Source: Bacteriovoracaceae bacterium
GTDB taxonomy: Bacteria; Bdellovibrionota; Bacteriovoracia; Bacteriovoracales; Bacteriovoracaceae
Assembly (NCBI GenBank): GCA_024711325.1
Contig: JANJTC010000007.1
Coordinates: 186,001 to 250,000, forward strand
Reading direction: 5' to 3'
Length of the DNA stretch: 64,000 nt
Part shown: piece after piece, positions 9,604 through 17,795 of the stretch
How positions within the stretch are numbered: position 1 is the first letter of the stretch
Layout: each line of letters starts with the position of its first letter
Made by a program: the position numbers and the translations under genes
Notes under the pieces: model-generated
Database searches by the model: none
Seen by the model: only the letters and a program-made list of their open reading frames with translations
Told to the model about the DNA's origin: nothing

Positions 9604-9632
9604 TTGGCTGACATTTAAAATTGTCATAAAAC
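9604..9632 (+). promoter_or_regulatory. Candidate promoter for the exported metalloprotease
   Basis: TTGGCT, a 17-base spacer and TAAAAC lie about 40 bases before the protease ATG, in the divergent gap with paaJ. The match to sigma-70 is moderate. The spacer also holds a TGACA/TGTCA inverted repeat that could be an operator. Confidence 0.35.
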
Positions 9633-9671
9633 TTCTTCTCCCGAATTCCCTGCAGACTAAGGATTAGATCT

Positions 9672-11951
9672 ATGAATTTTATCTCGCTCTTGGGCCTGAT
9701 TTTCCTGTTAGGCCCCGCCTACGCCTATGAGGCCAGAATTACCAAAGGGCAGCTAGCGCCTGAGCTGGAGATCCTTCTGGATAAGGCGAGTGCGGAATCC
9801 GGTATTGATTTTAAATCATCTGATTTTCTGTTGATTGAAGAGAGGAATCTCGCGACAAGTAAATTTAGGATGTATGTTCAGTCCAATTCGATGGTTCCTG
9901 TGAATGGGACGGCCGTCAGGATCTGGAGTGATTTAAAAACCAATGAATTGATCCTGGCAGAAATGCACCTTGATGAAAAAAGTCAGGTTCAAAAGAATCA
10001 TCTGATTAATCGTTATATGGAGGCCAAATTCTCATCTAAGGCTCTTAAGTCTAAGCAGCTCTCGGATTCAATTTCTGATCTGGTTAAAAAAGTTGTAGTC
10101 CGTCACGATACCGATTCAAAAATCCTGGGCATGAAATTTAAAGATGAGTGGCAGAAAGGGGACTTAGTAAGAGTCGTTGAAGTACGCGGACGTCGTGGAG
10201 TTCATCACATTACGATCTCTTTGCTAAAAAACAAAGTATTAAAGACCAGCTACAGAGAGTTTCTCCAGAGCGAAAATTTTTCTCTGAAGGCCAATGTTTT
10301 TCCCATTTATGAAGAAGTCGAAAGCTCAGGAGAAAGACTTAATTATGAACTTAAAGAATTAAAATACCTTGATACTCATATTTACGATGGAGGAGAAAAT
10401 CCTCTTGGTCCCTTAAGCGCCACTGAATTTCAAGAAACTCAATATTCGGTATTACTCGCAGGAACTCCTTTAGGTGAGGAGTTTGGTCTTTGGTCAGAAT
10501 TTTCAATCAGGCAAAAACTTGAAGAGTATGTAAAACAACTTCCCCTTCGTTCCAATGCTTTTGAAAATGGAGTGCTCCTGCAAGGGAAGTACGCCACCAT
10601 TAATCTCCATCCAGATGTGAAAGAAGCTTTCAAAGAGATTGAGTTTGAATTGAAGCCTTCTATTCACCATTTACTTAAATGGGAATTTACTACTGGTTAC
10701 AATGCCAGGGCCGTCAGCGGTCATCAAGGGCGGGTGTTCTTTTCTCAGGAAGATCTTTTAAACCGAATCCCTTTTCGACATCCAGAGCATGACACTGTCT
10801 CGTATATCAATTCCGGATTCGATGAAATTCAGGTTTATTACGGTGTAACAGCGCTCATGGAATCATTGGTTAGCATGGGCTTTACGGATCCTGAGCTTTC
10901 GGAGAAACCATTCCACGCTTTCTTGTTTGATCCTGATATCAGCATGAAAGATAACGCTTACTACTTTGATAACACCATTAACTTCACAACATATAACCCC
11001 GGTACTCCTAATCTTGCTCGGGATAATCCCACCATTTGGCATGAGCTTGGTCACGCCATTATGGAACGACTGATGGGAGTTCATCTCAACTTTGATTCGC
11101 AGGGCGGTTACGGTGGCCTCTCTGAAGGCATGGCCGATTTTGTTGCTCAAATTGTGGTGGAACATCAAACAGGTGGTAAGTCTTTTCCCGGTAAGGCCAA
11201 TTTTAGAATCATCAATGACATTGGTTTTGACCTAACCAATGAATTTCATGATGAAGGTGAAGCTTACGGTGGCGCGATGAATGATATGCTCTCAACTGTC
11301 ATTTCATATCAAGGTGAGGAAGGCCTTTCTGCCTTTACTGATCTGACCTTAGAGGCCATGAGATTAACTCGCAATCATCCTCGTCTTACGGCCGCTAGCT
11401 GGTTTGAACACATGCTTTATGCTGATGAGTTAGGAAGTTCTGTCCGAGCACCTGGTCAATATAAAGACTTAATTGAAACAGCTTTAAAATCACGGAACTT
11501 TTCTTTTGCTAAGGATTTCAGGCCGGCCCAGATGCAAGTCAAGTTTGGCGAGACTGAGTTAACCAACCAGTCCAAAGGAAGCCGTGGAGATCCACTCACT
11601 GATTGTCACGCTTCTTATGAGCTGAAAATTTTATTAACTTCCGGGGATGCGCATTTCATCACTTTCCCTGCAACGGTGAAAGTGGAGTATCAAAAAGGTG
11701 CTCTTCAAGGTGCTATCAAATGGATTGGTGAAGAATCAAATCCTCAGGTTTATACTGTTAAGTCTGAGAATGATATTCTAATGCTACCGATTCAGGCAGA
11801 ACTGGAATGCGATTTTAGCAATCAACCAGACGGTAGCTGTAGCGATTATGCTTATCTTCAAGTTTATAATGAAGGTTCTTCCAAGCCGATAGCGAAAAAG
11901 CGCTTTTATTTGAAAATTAATCCTAAACTTTGTTCCACTTCTAAAAAATAA
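9672..11951 (+). CDS. Exported zinc metalloprotease (gluzincin type)
   Basis: A 759-residue protein with a signal peptide (residues 1-18, cleavage near AYA). A long N-terminal part without recognised domains is followed by a zinc-protease core. The core has WHELGHAI (H457, E458, H461) and, 24 residues later, GLSEGMADF with E485 as the third zinc ligand. This is the thermolysin/fungalysin-like gluzincin layout. The C-terminal 150 residues hold a cysteine-bearing, probably beta-rich domain. It is likely periplasmic or secreted and could digest prey or environmental protein. It sits on the plus strand inside an otherwise minus-strand paa cluster, next to an HNH endonuclease gene. Confidence 0.82.
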   Translation: MNFISLLGLIFLLGPAYAYEARITKGQLAPELEILLDKASAESGIDFKSSDFLLIEERNLATSKFRMYVQSNSMVPVNGTAVRIWSDLKTNELILAEMHLDEKSQVQKNHLINRYMEAKFSSKALKSKQLSDSISDLVKKVVVRHDTDSKILGMKFKDEWQKGDLVRVVEVRGRRGVHHITISLLKNKVLKTSYREFLQSENFSLKANVFPIYEEVESSGERLNYELKELKYLDTHIYDGGENPLGPLSATEFQETQYSVLLAGTPLGEEFGLWSEFSIRQKLEEYVKQLPLRSNAFENGVLLQGKYATINLHPDVKEAFKEIEFELKPSIHHLLKWEFTTGYNARAVSGHQGRVFFSQEDLLNRIPFRHPEHDTVSYINSGFDEIQVYYGVTALMESLVSMGFTDPELSEKPFHAFLFDPDISMKDNAYYFDNTINFTTYNPGTPNLARDNPTIWHELGHAIMERLMGVHLNFDSQGGYGGLSEGMADFVAQIVVEHQTGGKSFPGKANFRIINDIGFDLTNEFHDEGEAYGGAMNDMLSTVISYQGEEGLSAFTDLTLEAMRLTRNHPRLTAASWFEHMLYADELGSSVRAPGQYKDLIETALKSRNFSFAKDFRPAQMQVKFGETELTNQSKGSRGDPLTDCHASYELKILLTSGDAHFITFPATVKVEYQKGALQGAIKWIGEESNPQVYTVKSENDILMLPIQAELECDFSNQPDGSCSDYAYLQVYNEGSSKPIAKKRFYLKINPKLCSTSKK

Positions 11952-11976
11952 TCCTTTAAGCTTCATAATTTTTTTT

Positions 11977-12006
11977 CGGCCCATTTATTTTAAGGTAAAT
12001 GGGCCG
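11977..12006 (+). promoter_or_regulatory. Perfect inverted repeat covering the HNH gene start
   Basis: An 11-bp perfect stem (CGGCCCATTTA / TAAATGGGCCG) with an 8-base loop TTTTAAGG. The loop holds the only ribosome-binding-site-like bases (AAGG), and the right arm covers the ATG at 11999. There is no T run after the stem on either strand, so it does not look like a terminator. It may act as an RNA hairpin limiting translation or as a DNA operator. Confidence 0.6.
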
Positions 12007-12844
12007 GATGAATTTAAAACACCTGACAGATAAAACTCTACTTCTTGACACCAGAACACTTGTCTCTCGAGAAAGGGGGATTACCCTTAAACTTCTTCAT
12101 CATTTAAAAGAAATTGAACGGCGAAGGCTATTTTCTGAACTAAAGTTTGGCTCCATGTTTGAGTACCTGGTTAAAGGTTTGGGCTACTCTGAACCGGCCG
12201 CGAACCGCAGGCTTCATGCTTGTCGCTTGCTCAAAGATCTGCCCCTGATCGAAAAGAAAATTGCAGACGGGAGTTTAAACTTAACGAACTTGTCTTTAAT
12301 CGGGCAATTATTCAAGAATGAAAATATCCAAGATAAAAAAGAGAAAATCGAAATATTAGGAAAAATAGAAAACACCACCAAGCGCGAATGCGAAAAAGAA
12401 CTTTTAAAGCACACACAGGATACTCCTCCTCCAAAAGAAAATATCAGGCAGTTAAATTCTGATCTCCATGTGATGAAGCTTAACTTAAAAGAAGAAACCG
12501 TTAATCTCTTCAATGAAATAAAATCAGTCCTCTCCCATAACCGCTTAAGTAACGACGAGATGATGAACAGAATTTTTAAAATCGCTTTACCAATCATTAA
12601 AAACAAAAAGTTCAAACTTAACGCTAAGTTCACTACGCCGGCGGCGTCGCCGAGCATTACCAGATATGTTCCGAATATTATTAAAAAACAAGTCTATGAA
12701 AGAGATGGGGGAAAGTGCACGAAATGTAAGGGTTCATATAAACTAGAGTATGACCACATCAAACCGTACGCCTTAGGCGGGGAGTCGAGCCTCAAGAATC
12801 TCAGACTTCTTTGTTTTTCCTGCAATCAGCGGCGCTTAAAGTGA
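11999..12844 (+). CDS. HNH endonuclease-family protein
   Basis: A 281-residue protein. The C-terminal third is an HNH nuclease domain: RDGGKCTKC, then LEYDHIKP with the catalytic DH, then GGESSLKNLRLLCFSCN. The two CxxC pairs (CTKC and CFSC) would bind a structural zinc. The N-terminal 200 residues are helical and charged, with a block (EYLVKGLGYSEPAANRRL) like that in the HNH proteins found in many copies in Bdellovibrio-like genomes. Such genes may be mobile or act on foreign DNA, but the role is not known. An alternative ATG at 12008 is possible. The 3' end overlaps convergently with the split paaH. Confidence 0.82.
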   Translation: MGRMNLKHLTDKTLLLDTRTLVSRERGITLKLLHHLKEIERRRLFSELKFGSMFEYLVKGLGYSEPAANRRLHACRLLKDLPLIEKKIADGSLNLTNLSLIGQLFKNENIQDKKEKIEILGKIENTTKRECEKELLKHTQDTPPPKENIRQLNSDLHVMKLNLKEETVNLFNEIKSVLSHNRLSNDEMMNRIFKIALPIIKNKKFKLNAKFTTPAASPSITRYVPNIIKKQVYERDGGKCTKCKGSYKLEYDHIKPYALGGESSLKNLRLLCFSCNQRRLK

Positions 12845-13357
12845 TTTGGAAGCAATATAACGTTTGTCTCCGGTCTTCTCTAAAAGTTCATTTAATAGAG
12901 TTCTAACGAAAAGCTCGCGCCCCTCACTCCACTCAAATGGACCCTTGGGATAATTCACCCCAAACTTCATGGCGCGATTAATATCTTCCTTAGAGGCCAC
13001 GCCTTCTTCCAGAGCGAAGTAAGCTTCATTAATGATCTGAACGATGGTCCGAGGAAAGATAAACCCACAGGAGACAACGGTGGTTTCAACTGGGGTAAAG
13101 GCCAGCTCTTGCAATTTTGAAATAACTGCAACATTCTTTTCTCTAAAATGAATTTCTATTTTTTTAGCTTCATCACAAAACAAGGCAGCAAATATCCCAT
13201 GAAGATTAGGGAATTCGCTATAAAATTCAGAGGGATCAAAACAAGTCAGGTCCATGAAGACTTTCTTGTCTTCACTGGTGCGAAGAATATTTTTCTTCTC
13301 TTCCTTGGTTCCGAATCCGAAATTTATTAAAACATCATCAAACAATACATTAGTCAT
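12836..13357 (-). CDS. 3-hydroxyacyl-CoA dehydrogenase, second C-terminal domain (split PaaH, part 2)
   Basis: A 173-residue protein that is only the second 3HCDH C-terminal helical domain of a PaaH/PaaC-type dehydrogenase. The diagnostic part is VSCGFIFPRTIVQIINEAYFALEEG, then AMKFGVNYPKGPFEW and a C-terminal GDKRY. It lacks the Rossmann domain, which is encoded in the adjacent upstream ORF. Its ATG at 13357 overlaps that ORF's TAA by eight bases in another frame. In most bacteria the two parts are one chain of about 475-500 residues. The first ORF ends at a natural domain boundary (RGFYKYD), so this looks like true gene fission and not a decayed gene. Confidence 0.8.
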   Translation of the reverse strand: MTNVLFDDVLINFGFGTKEEKKNILRTSEDKKVFMDLTCFDPSEFYSEFPNLHGIFAALFCDEAKKIEIHFREKNVAVISKLQELAFTPVETTVVSCGFIFPRTIVQIINEAYFALEEGVASKEDINRAMKFGVNYPKGPFEWSEGRELFVRTLLNELLEKTGDKRYIASKSL

Positions 13358-14216
13358 ATTTATAAAATCCACGCTTACTTTTTCTGCCGAAGCGTTTTTC
13401 ATCAACCATTTGCTTCTGAAGTTTATGGGGAGCAAAGCGCGGTTCTTTGTTATAAGCTTCCCAGACGGAACAGGTCACTGAATAATTGATATCGATGCCA
13501 ATCAAATCCATTAATTCAAAGGGGCCCATTCTAAAACCACCGACTTCTTTTAAAATACGATCAACTTCTTTCATTTTATTTTCATCAGCATCTTCAACAA
13601 TGCGAAGTGGCTCACCGTAAAAGTTGCGGGCCACTCGGTTGACAATGAAACCGGGGGAATCCTTGCACATGGCCGGCTTTTTATCTTTAGAGTCAAACCA
13701 GGCATAGAGCTCACGACAAAGTTCTTCGCTGGAATCTTTGCCCTTAATGACTTCCACTAGTTTCATGATGGTTGCCGGATTAAAAAAATGTAGACCTAAA
13801 AAACGTGGCCTTCTTTCAAGTGATACAGCTTCGGCCATGAGTTCAATCGGAAAACTGGAAGTATTTGAAGCGAGAATCGTATGGGCCGAAAAAGTATGAT
13901 CGAGATTTTTGAAAAGATCTTTTTTTATTTCCAGATTTTCAATGATCGCTTCAATGACCAGATCTGCATCAGCGGAAACCTTATCAAGGGATTTAATAGA
14001 AAGAAGCTCTTTCATTCTTAGAGCATCATCCATTCCAATTTTGTTTTTCTGAGTCAGCATGTCCCAGGAAGCGTGAATAGAGCTTAGAGCTTTTCCCAAT
14101 TGTTCATGGGAATTATCCACTAGCTCCACAGTACACATCTGCTGAGCAAACCATTGAGCGATGCCAGAACCCATGGTTCCGGCACCTATAATAACGATTT
14201 TATGTAAATTCATCAT
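13350..14216 (-). CDS. paaH: 3-hydroxyacyl-CoA dehydrogenase, NAD-binding part (split PaaH, part 1)
   Basis: A 288-residue protein with the NAD-binding motif GAGTMGSGIAQ near residues 10-20, the HFFNPA block with the catalytic histidine, and the first C-terminal domain ending KRGFYKYD. It oxidises a 3-hydroxyacyl-CoA (3-hydroxyadipyl-CoA in the Paa pathway). On its own it has the length of fatty-acid 3-hydroxybutyryl-CoA dehydrogenases, but the adjacent second domain points to PaaH. The ATG overlaps the stop of the paaA-like gene (TAATG), so translation is coupled. Confidence 0.88.
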   Translation of the reverse strand: MMNLHKIVIIGAGTMGSGIAQWFAQQMCTVELVDNSHEQLGKALSSIHASWDMLTQKNKIGMDDALRMKELLSIKSLDKVSADADLVIEAIIENLEIKKDLFKNLDHTFSAHTILASNTSSFPIELMAEAVSLERRPRFLGLHFFNPATIMKLVEVIKGKDSSEELCRELYAWFDSKDKKPAMCKDSPGFIVNRVARNFYGEPLRIVEDADENKMKEVDRILKEVGGFRMGPFELMDLIGIDINYSVTCSVWEAYNKEPRFAPHKLQKQMVDEKRFGRKSKRGFYKYD

Positions 14217-15034
14217 TAAGAAAGCGTGTATTCGAGAGGCTGAACTTCTTCTTTATACTCAGGGACGACAAGTCCCCATTCTTTACACTTGTCAGTGATT
14301 TCTTTTACGAAAGCATCTCGAACATCTGCATTTGAGCGGTTTTTTAAACCAAGCTTTTGATAAATGTCATTTCCTGACCCGGTAGATTTTCCAAAAGTAT
14401 TCATCACTCGTGGCCACCAAAGGTTTAAACGCTCTTGCAAGAAAGCTCTGGTTTCTGGATTTTCCGCCATCTGCTTAACGGTTTTATCCCCATGGGCCAG
14501 GTGCATGTTTTCTTCCTTGCAGATGGTGCCAATGGCATTCTTCCATGGAAGGTAAGAAGAGTTAAGAGTGTCTTCCAGAACATGTCCAGCTGCTCGATCC
14601 ATTAAGAAATTGAAAAGACAAAAATCTTCCCAGTATGTGATGTTGTAGTAAAAGATGTTTACGCGTTTATCTTTTTTGGCACGAGAAAAACCAATATTGG
14701 CAAGATCATCTGGAATCCGCCAGTCAAACTCATGGGCCAGCATATGTTCATGGGTCTTCTCACCTAGATCATCCAGGATTTTATAAATAACATGAGCATG
14801 TCTCATTTCATCTTTTACAATTTGGGCCACCAGCACGCGCTCATGAGCATTAGGAGCTTTTGCAATCCATGGCATATAGCCAAGACCGCCGGCATATTCT
14901 GAATCTGCCTGCATCCATAGAAGGTTCATAAGATTTTTGCGGTAAATTTCCGGCATCTCTGAATTTGCATCAAAGGTGCGGCCATTTTTAATTTCTTCAA
15001 ATAACTTTAAATCCTCGTTAGTGTACTGACGCAT
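14216..15034 (-). CDS. PaaA-like diiron oxygenase subunit
   Basis: A 272-residue ferritin-like protein resembling PaaA, the catalytic subunit of phenylacetyl-CoA 1,2-epoxidase. Diiron ligands are visible: E46 in ADSEYAGG, E76 and H79 in KDEMRHAH, E154 in GHVLEDT, and E174/E175 with H178 in KEENMH. The stretch MPEIYRKNLMNLLWMQADSE matches the family start. No paaB, paaC, paaD or paaE gene lies nearby, although the known enzyme needs PaaABC(D)E. Either the partners are elsewhere or this branch works differently. It is followed directly by the split paaH. AGGAG precedes the ATG. Confidence 0.78.
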   Translation of the reverse strand: MRQYTNEDLKLFEEIKNGRTFDANSEMPEIYRKNLMNLLWMQADSEYAGGLGYMPWIAKAPNAHERVLVAQIVKDEMRHAHVIYKILDDLGEKTHEHMLAHEFDWRIPDDLANIGFSRAKKDKRVNIFYYNITYWEDFCLFNFLMDRAAGHVLEDTLNSSYLPWKNAIGTICKEENMHLAHGDKTVKQMAENPETRAFLQERLNLWWPRVMNTFGKSTGSGNDIYQKLGLKNRSNADVRDAFVKEITDKCKEWGLVVPEYKEEVQPLEYTLS

Positions 15035-15051
15035 GGATTATTCTCCTATTC

Positions 15052-15840
15052 TCAAAGACCTTTAAATTGTGGTTTTCTTTTTTCGAGGAAAGCACTTACA
15101 CCTTCCTTGTAATCCTGCGAAAAGCCAAGATACCGCTGTACATATTTCTCACGGTCTAAAACTTCTCCCAGCTCTTTCTCATTAGCATATTGAAAGTTCT
15201 TCTTCACCATCTTCACTGACAAAGGGGCCAAGTTATTGATTTCCCCGGCCAGTTTCAAAGCTTCCTGAAGAGGATTTTCAGCTATGGAATTGATGAAATT
15301 ATACTCCAGCATCGCCTCTGCGAGAAGGGGCTTGCCTAACAAGGCGAATTCTAAGGCCTTAGTATAACCCATTTGTCTGACCAGCATGAAACTCATGCCA
15401 GCATCAGGTGCAAGTCCAATCTGACTAAATCCGGAAATAAAGCGCACACCAGGTGCGGCAATTTTCATGTCGCAAGCAAGTGCAACGGATAGGCCTGCTC
15501 CAGCACAAACACCTTGAATGGCACCAATGACTAATTTATCAGAAGAACGAATGGCATCAATCAAGGGATTCCATTCTGTTTCAATGGTGCGACCAATATC
15601 TACTGGTCCTTTGGAAGCATCCACCGTGCGATCATTTAAATCCTGACCTGAGCAGAAAGCTTTTCCTTCTGCCGTCAAAACGATGGAACGAACAGATACT
15701 TCTTTATTGGCCAAACGGATGGCCGAAATAATATCGAGTTTACCTTGAACGTTCAGAGCATTATAAACCTGCGGACGATTAATGGTAATAATGGCCGTGC
15801 CGTTTTGAATTTCAAATTTTACGGTTTCAAAAGTTTTCAT
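15052..15840 (-). CDS. paaG: Enoyl-CoA isomerase/hydratase, PaaG type
   Basis: A 262-residue crotonase-fold protein. The FCSGQDLNDR segment, the oxyanion-hole block GVCAGAGLSVALACD and the acidic residue in IGLAPDAGMSFML are characteristic of PaaG, which isomerises the ring 1,2-epoxide of phenylacetyl-CoA to the oxepin and later shifts the double bond. It lies between paaF and the paaA-like gene with a spacing of one base from paaF. Fatty-acid enoyl-CoA isomerase is the main alternative, but the neighbours favour PaaG. Confidence 0.85.
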   Translation of the reverse strand: MKTFETVKFEIQNGTAIITINRPQVYNALNVQGKLDIISAIRLANKEVSVRSIVLTAEGKAFCSGQDLNDRTVDASKGPVDIGRTIETEWNPLIDAIRSSDKLVIGAIQGVCAGAGLSVALACDMKIAAPGVRFISGFSQIGLAPDAGMSFMLVRQMGYTKALEFALLGKPLLAEAMLEYNFINSIAENPLQEALKLAGEINNLAPLSVKMVKKNFQYANEKELGEVLDREKYVQRYLGFSQDYKEGVSAFLEKRKPQFKGL

Positions 15841-15841
15841 C

Positions 15842-16630
15842 TTAATTGCCTTGGTACTTCGGTTCTCTTTTTTCCATAAAGGCCTTCATGCCTTCTTTTT
15901 GATCTTTTGATGAGAAGGTGAGGTAGAAGTTTCTTCTCTCATACTCCATGCCATCCCTTAGACCTGCTTCAAAAGCAATATTAACCGCTTCCTTGGCAAG
16001 CTTCACTGCCACTGGTGCACGATCAGAAATAGTTTTTGCAATTTCAAAAGTTTCCTGAATCAGCGTTTCGGCAGGAACGACTTTGGCCACAAGTCCTGAT
16101 CGCTCAGCTTCATTGGCATCCATCATGTCACCAGTTAAGATGGCAAGCATTGCCTTGGATTTTCCAATAGCATGAGTCAGACGTTGAGTTCCGCCACCAC
16201 CCGGAATAGTACCGATTTTTATTTCAGGCTGACCGAAGCGAGCGGTATCTCCAGCGATGATAAAATCACAAGACATGGCGAGCTCACACCCACCACCTAA
16301 GGCAAAACCATTCACGGCAGCTATAATAGGCTTTGTGATAAGAGACATTTGTCTCCAGGTTCTAAATCGATTGTCATTTATCTGATCAATGGGAGTGGCT
16401 TCGGCCATTTGACCGATATCCGCTCCGGCAGCGAAAGCGCGATCACTGCCGGTCAGAATAATCACCCGAACGTCTTTATCATCTTCCAAAAGGAACATTG
16501 CTTCGATCAACTCCTTCATCAGGTCAGTGGAAAGAGCATTCAATACTTTCGGGCGATTTAATTGAATCAGAGCTATATGCTGATGTTCCTGGAAATTTTT
16601 TGTAACCAGGATATTTTCAAAAGACTTCAT
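15842..16630 (-). CDS. paaF: Enoyl-CoA hydratase, PaaF type
   Basis: A 262-residue crotonase-fold hydratase. NGFALGGGCELAMSCD supplies the oxyanion hole and the first catalytic glutamate. FGQPEIKIGTIPGGGGTQRL supplies the second, so both catalytic glutamates are present. PaaF hydrates 2,3-dehydroadipyl-CoA. The general family includes fatty-acid enoyl-CoA hydratases, and the assignment to PaaF rests on context with paaG, paaH and paaJ. It is separated from the EthD-like gene by three bases. Confidence 0.85.
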   Translation of the reverse strand: MKSFENILVTKNFQEHQHIALIQLNRPKVLNALSTDLMKELIEAMFLLEDDKDVRVIILTGSDRAFAAGADIGQMAEATPIDQINDNRFRTWRQMSLITKPIIAAVNGFALGGGCELAMSCDFIIAGDTARFGQPEIKIGTIPGGGGTQRLTHAIGKSKAMLAILTGDMMDANEAERSGLVAKVVPAETLIQETFEIAKTISDRAPVAVKLAKEAVNIAFEAGLRDGMEYERRNFYLTFSSKDQKEGMKAFMEKREPKYQGN

Positions 16631-16633
16631 GGT

Positions 16634-16954
16634 TTAAGCTTTAATGATTTGTTCTTCAGCAAAGTGAACTGAAACCAGATCACCAGCAAATTTCATGGCG
16701 TCTTTTCCAGACTCCATCATCTCAGGAGTTTTCATAGCTGCTTTCCATGCATCTTTATTTTCAAAACACATTTCAGCAATCATGTGAAGATTGGAAGCGC
16801 CTGTTGGTCCGCCGAAGATTTTATTGGTTCTTAATTCTTGAATTCCAGGAATGCGTAAGCAAATGGGAGTGTGAATGTTCTTGTAGTGCTCTTCAAAAGC
16901 AGCTTTAGCATTATCGTCTTGAGGGACACGGTAGACAGCGATGACTTTGAACAT
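16634..16954 (-). CDS. EthD-family protein
   Basis: A 106-residue dimeric ferredoxin-like-fold protein of the EthD family (VIAVYRVPQDD, HYKNIHTPICLRIPG, then MAEMCFENKDAWKAAMKTPE). Members occur beside ring-cleavage and monooxygenase genes, where they may act as small isomerases, lactone-handling or accessory proteins. It is the first gene of the cluster after a candidate promoter. The catalytic role here is unknown. Confidence 0.8.
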   Translation of the reverse strand: MFKVIAVYRVPQDDNAKAAFEEHYKNIHTPICLRIPGIQELRTNKIFGGPTGASNLHMIAEMCFENKDAWKAAMKTPEMMESGKDAMKFAGDLVSVHFAEEQIIKA

Positions 16955-16994
16955 AATAACCCCTTGCGTTGTGTAAACGAAAAATTATGCTAGA

Positions 16995-17024
16995 ACGATA
17001 GCGACTCTCAAGGGGAGATGTCAA
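16995..17024 (-). promoter_or_regulatory. Candidate sigma-70 promoter of the paa-like operon
   Basis: On the minus strand a perfect TTGACA (17024-17019) is separated by 18 bases from TATCGT (17000-16995). It starts just after the pstB1 stop and lies about 40 bases before the EthD ATG, so the paa-like cluster can be transcribed independently of pst. Confidence 0.5.
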
Positions 17025-17028
17025 AATA

Positions 17029-17793
17029 TTAGCCGAATCTGCCCTCAATATAGGCAGCCGTCCTTGGGACTTTAGGAGAATTAAATAAAGACGCAGTCTC
17101 ACCCATCTCCACTAGTTCTCCCATGTACATAAAAATGGTCTCATCTGAAACCCTTTTTGCCTGATTCATTGAGTGAGTCACGATCAAAATAGAATAATCC
17201 TTTTTAAGGTCTTTGATCAGAATCTCAATCGCTTCAATCCCGGCCGGGTCAAGAGCAGAGCAGGGCTCATCCAAAAGGAGTAGTTTTGGTTTAAGAGGTA
17301 AGAGTCGGGCGATGCAAAGGCGTTGTTGTTTTTCTAAACTCAGAGAAAGGGCCGGGCGATTGAGTTGGCCTTTTAAATCGTTCCAAAGACCCACACGCTT
17401 AAGAGAAGTCTCAACCATTTCATCCAGCACCGAACTCTTAACATTCTTTAAGTGAGTCCTGGCACCAAAAACAACATTTTCATAAATGCTTAAAGGAAGA
17501 GGATTGGGTTTTTGAAAAACCATTCCTACTTGTTTTCTAAGTTCCGGCAAGGCCACTTGCGGATGATAAATATCTTCGCCAAATATCTGAATACTGCCTT
17601 CATGGGATACTTCAGTCCCTCGCTCATTAATGCGGTTCAGGCACTTGAGATAAGTACTCTTTCCGCATCCGGAGGGGCCGATTAAAGAAGTGATTTTGTG
17701 AGCGCCAATTGTAAAGGTGAGTTTATTTAAGGCCTGGAACTGGCCATACCAAAAGCTAAACTCATTTGTATTAACAGCATGATTGATATTCAT
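17029..17793 (-). CDS. pstB: Phosphate ABC transporter ATPase with degenerate signature (PstB1)
   Basis: A 254-residue ATPase of the PstB family. Walker A GPSGCGKST (39-47), the Q-loop glutamine Q94, Walker B LLLLDEP (D175, E176) and the H-loop H207 (IVTHSM) are intact. The ABC signature normally reads LSGGQQQRL, but here it is LSLEKQQRL (151-159), losing both glycines. A nucleotide site completed by this signature should be weak. Its partner PstB2 has the intact signature but lost its own Q-loop and H-loop residues. The two genes are two bases apart. The pair probably forms a heterodimer under the PstCA permease. Confidence 0.88.
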   Translation of the reverse strand: MNINHAVNTNEFSFWYGQFQALNKLTFTIGAHKITSLIGPSGCGKSTYLKCLNRINERGTEVSHEGSIQIFGEDIYHPQVALPELRKQVGMVFQKPNPLPLSIYENVVFGARTHLKNVKSSVLDEMVETSLKRVGLWNDLKGQLNRPALSLSLEKQQRLCIARLLPLKPKLLLLDEPCSALDPAGIEAIEILIKDLKKDYSILIVTHSMNQAKRVSDETIFMYMGELVEMGETASLFNSPKVPRTAAYIEGRFG

Positions 17794-17795
17794 AA

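Noticed and set aside
12836-13435. Longer start (13435) for the second part of split paaH
   Set aside because: The extra 26 residues lie inside the first paaH ORF in another frame and do not match the domain. The ATG at 13357 fits the domain start.
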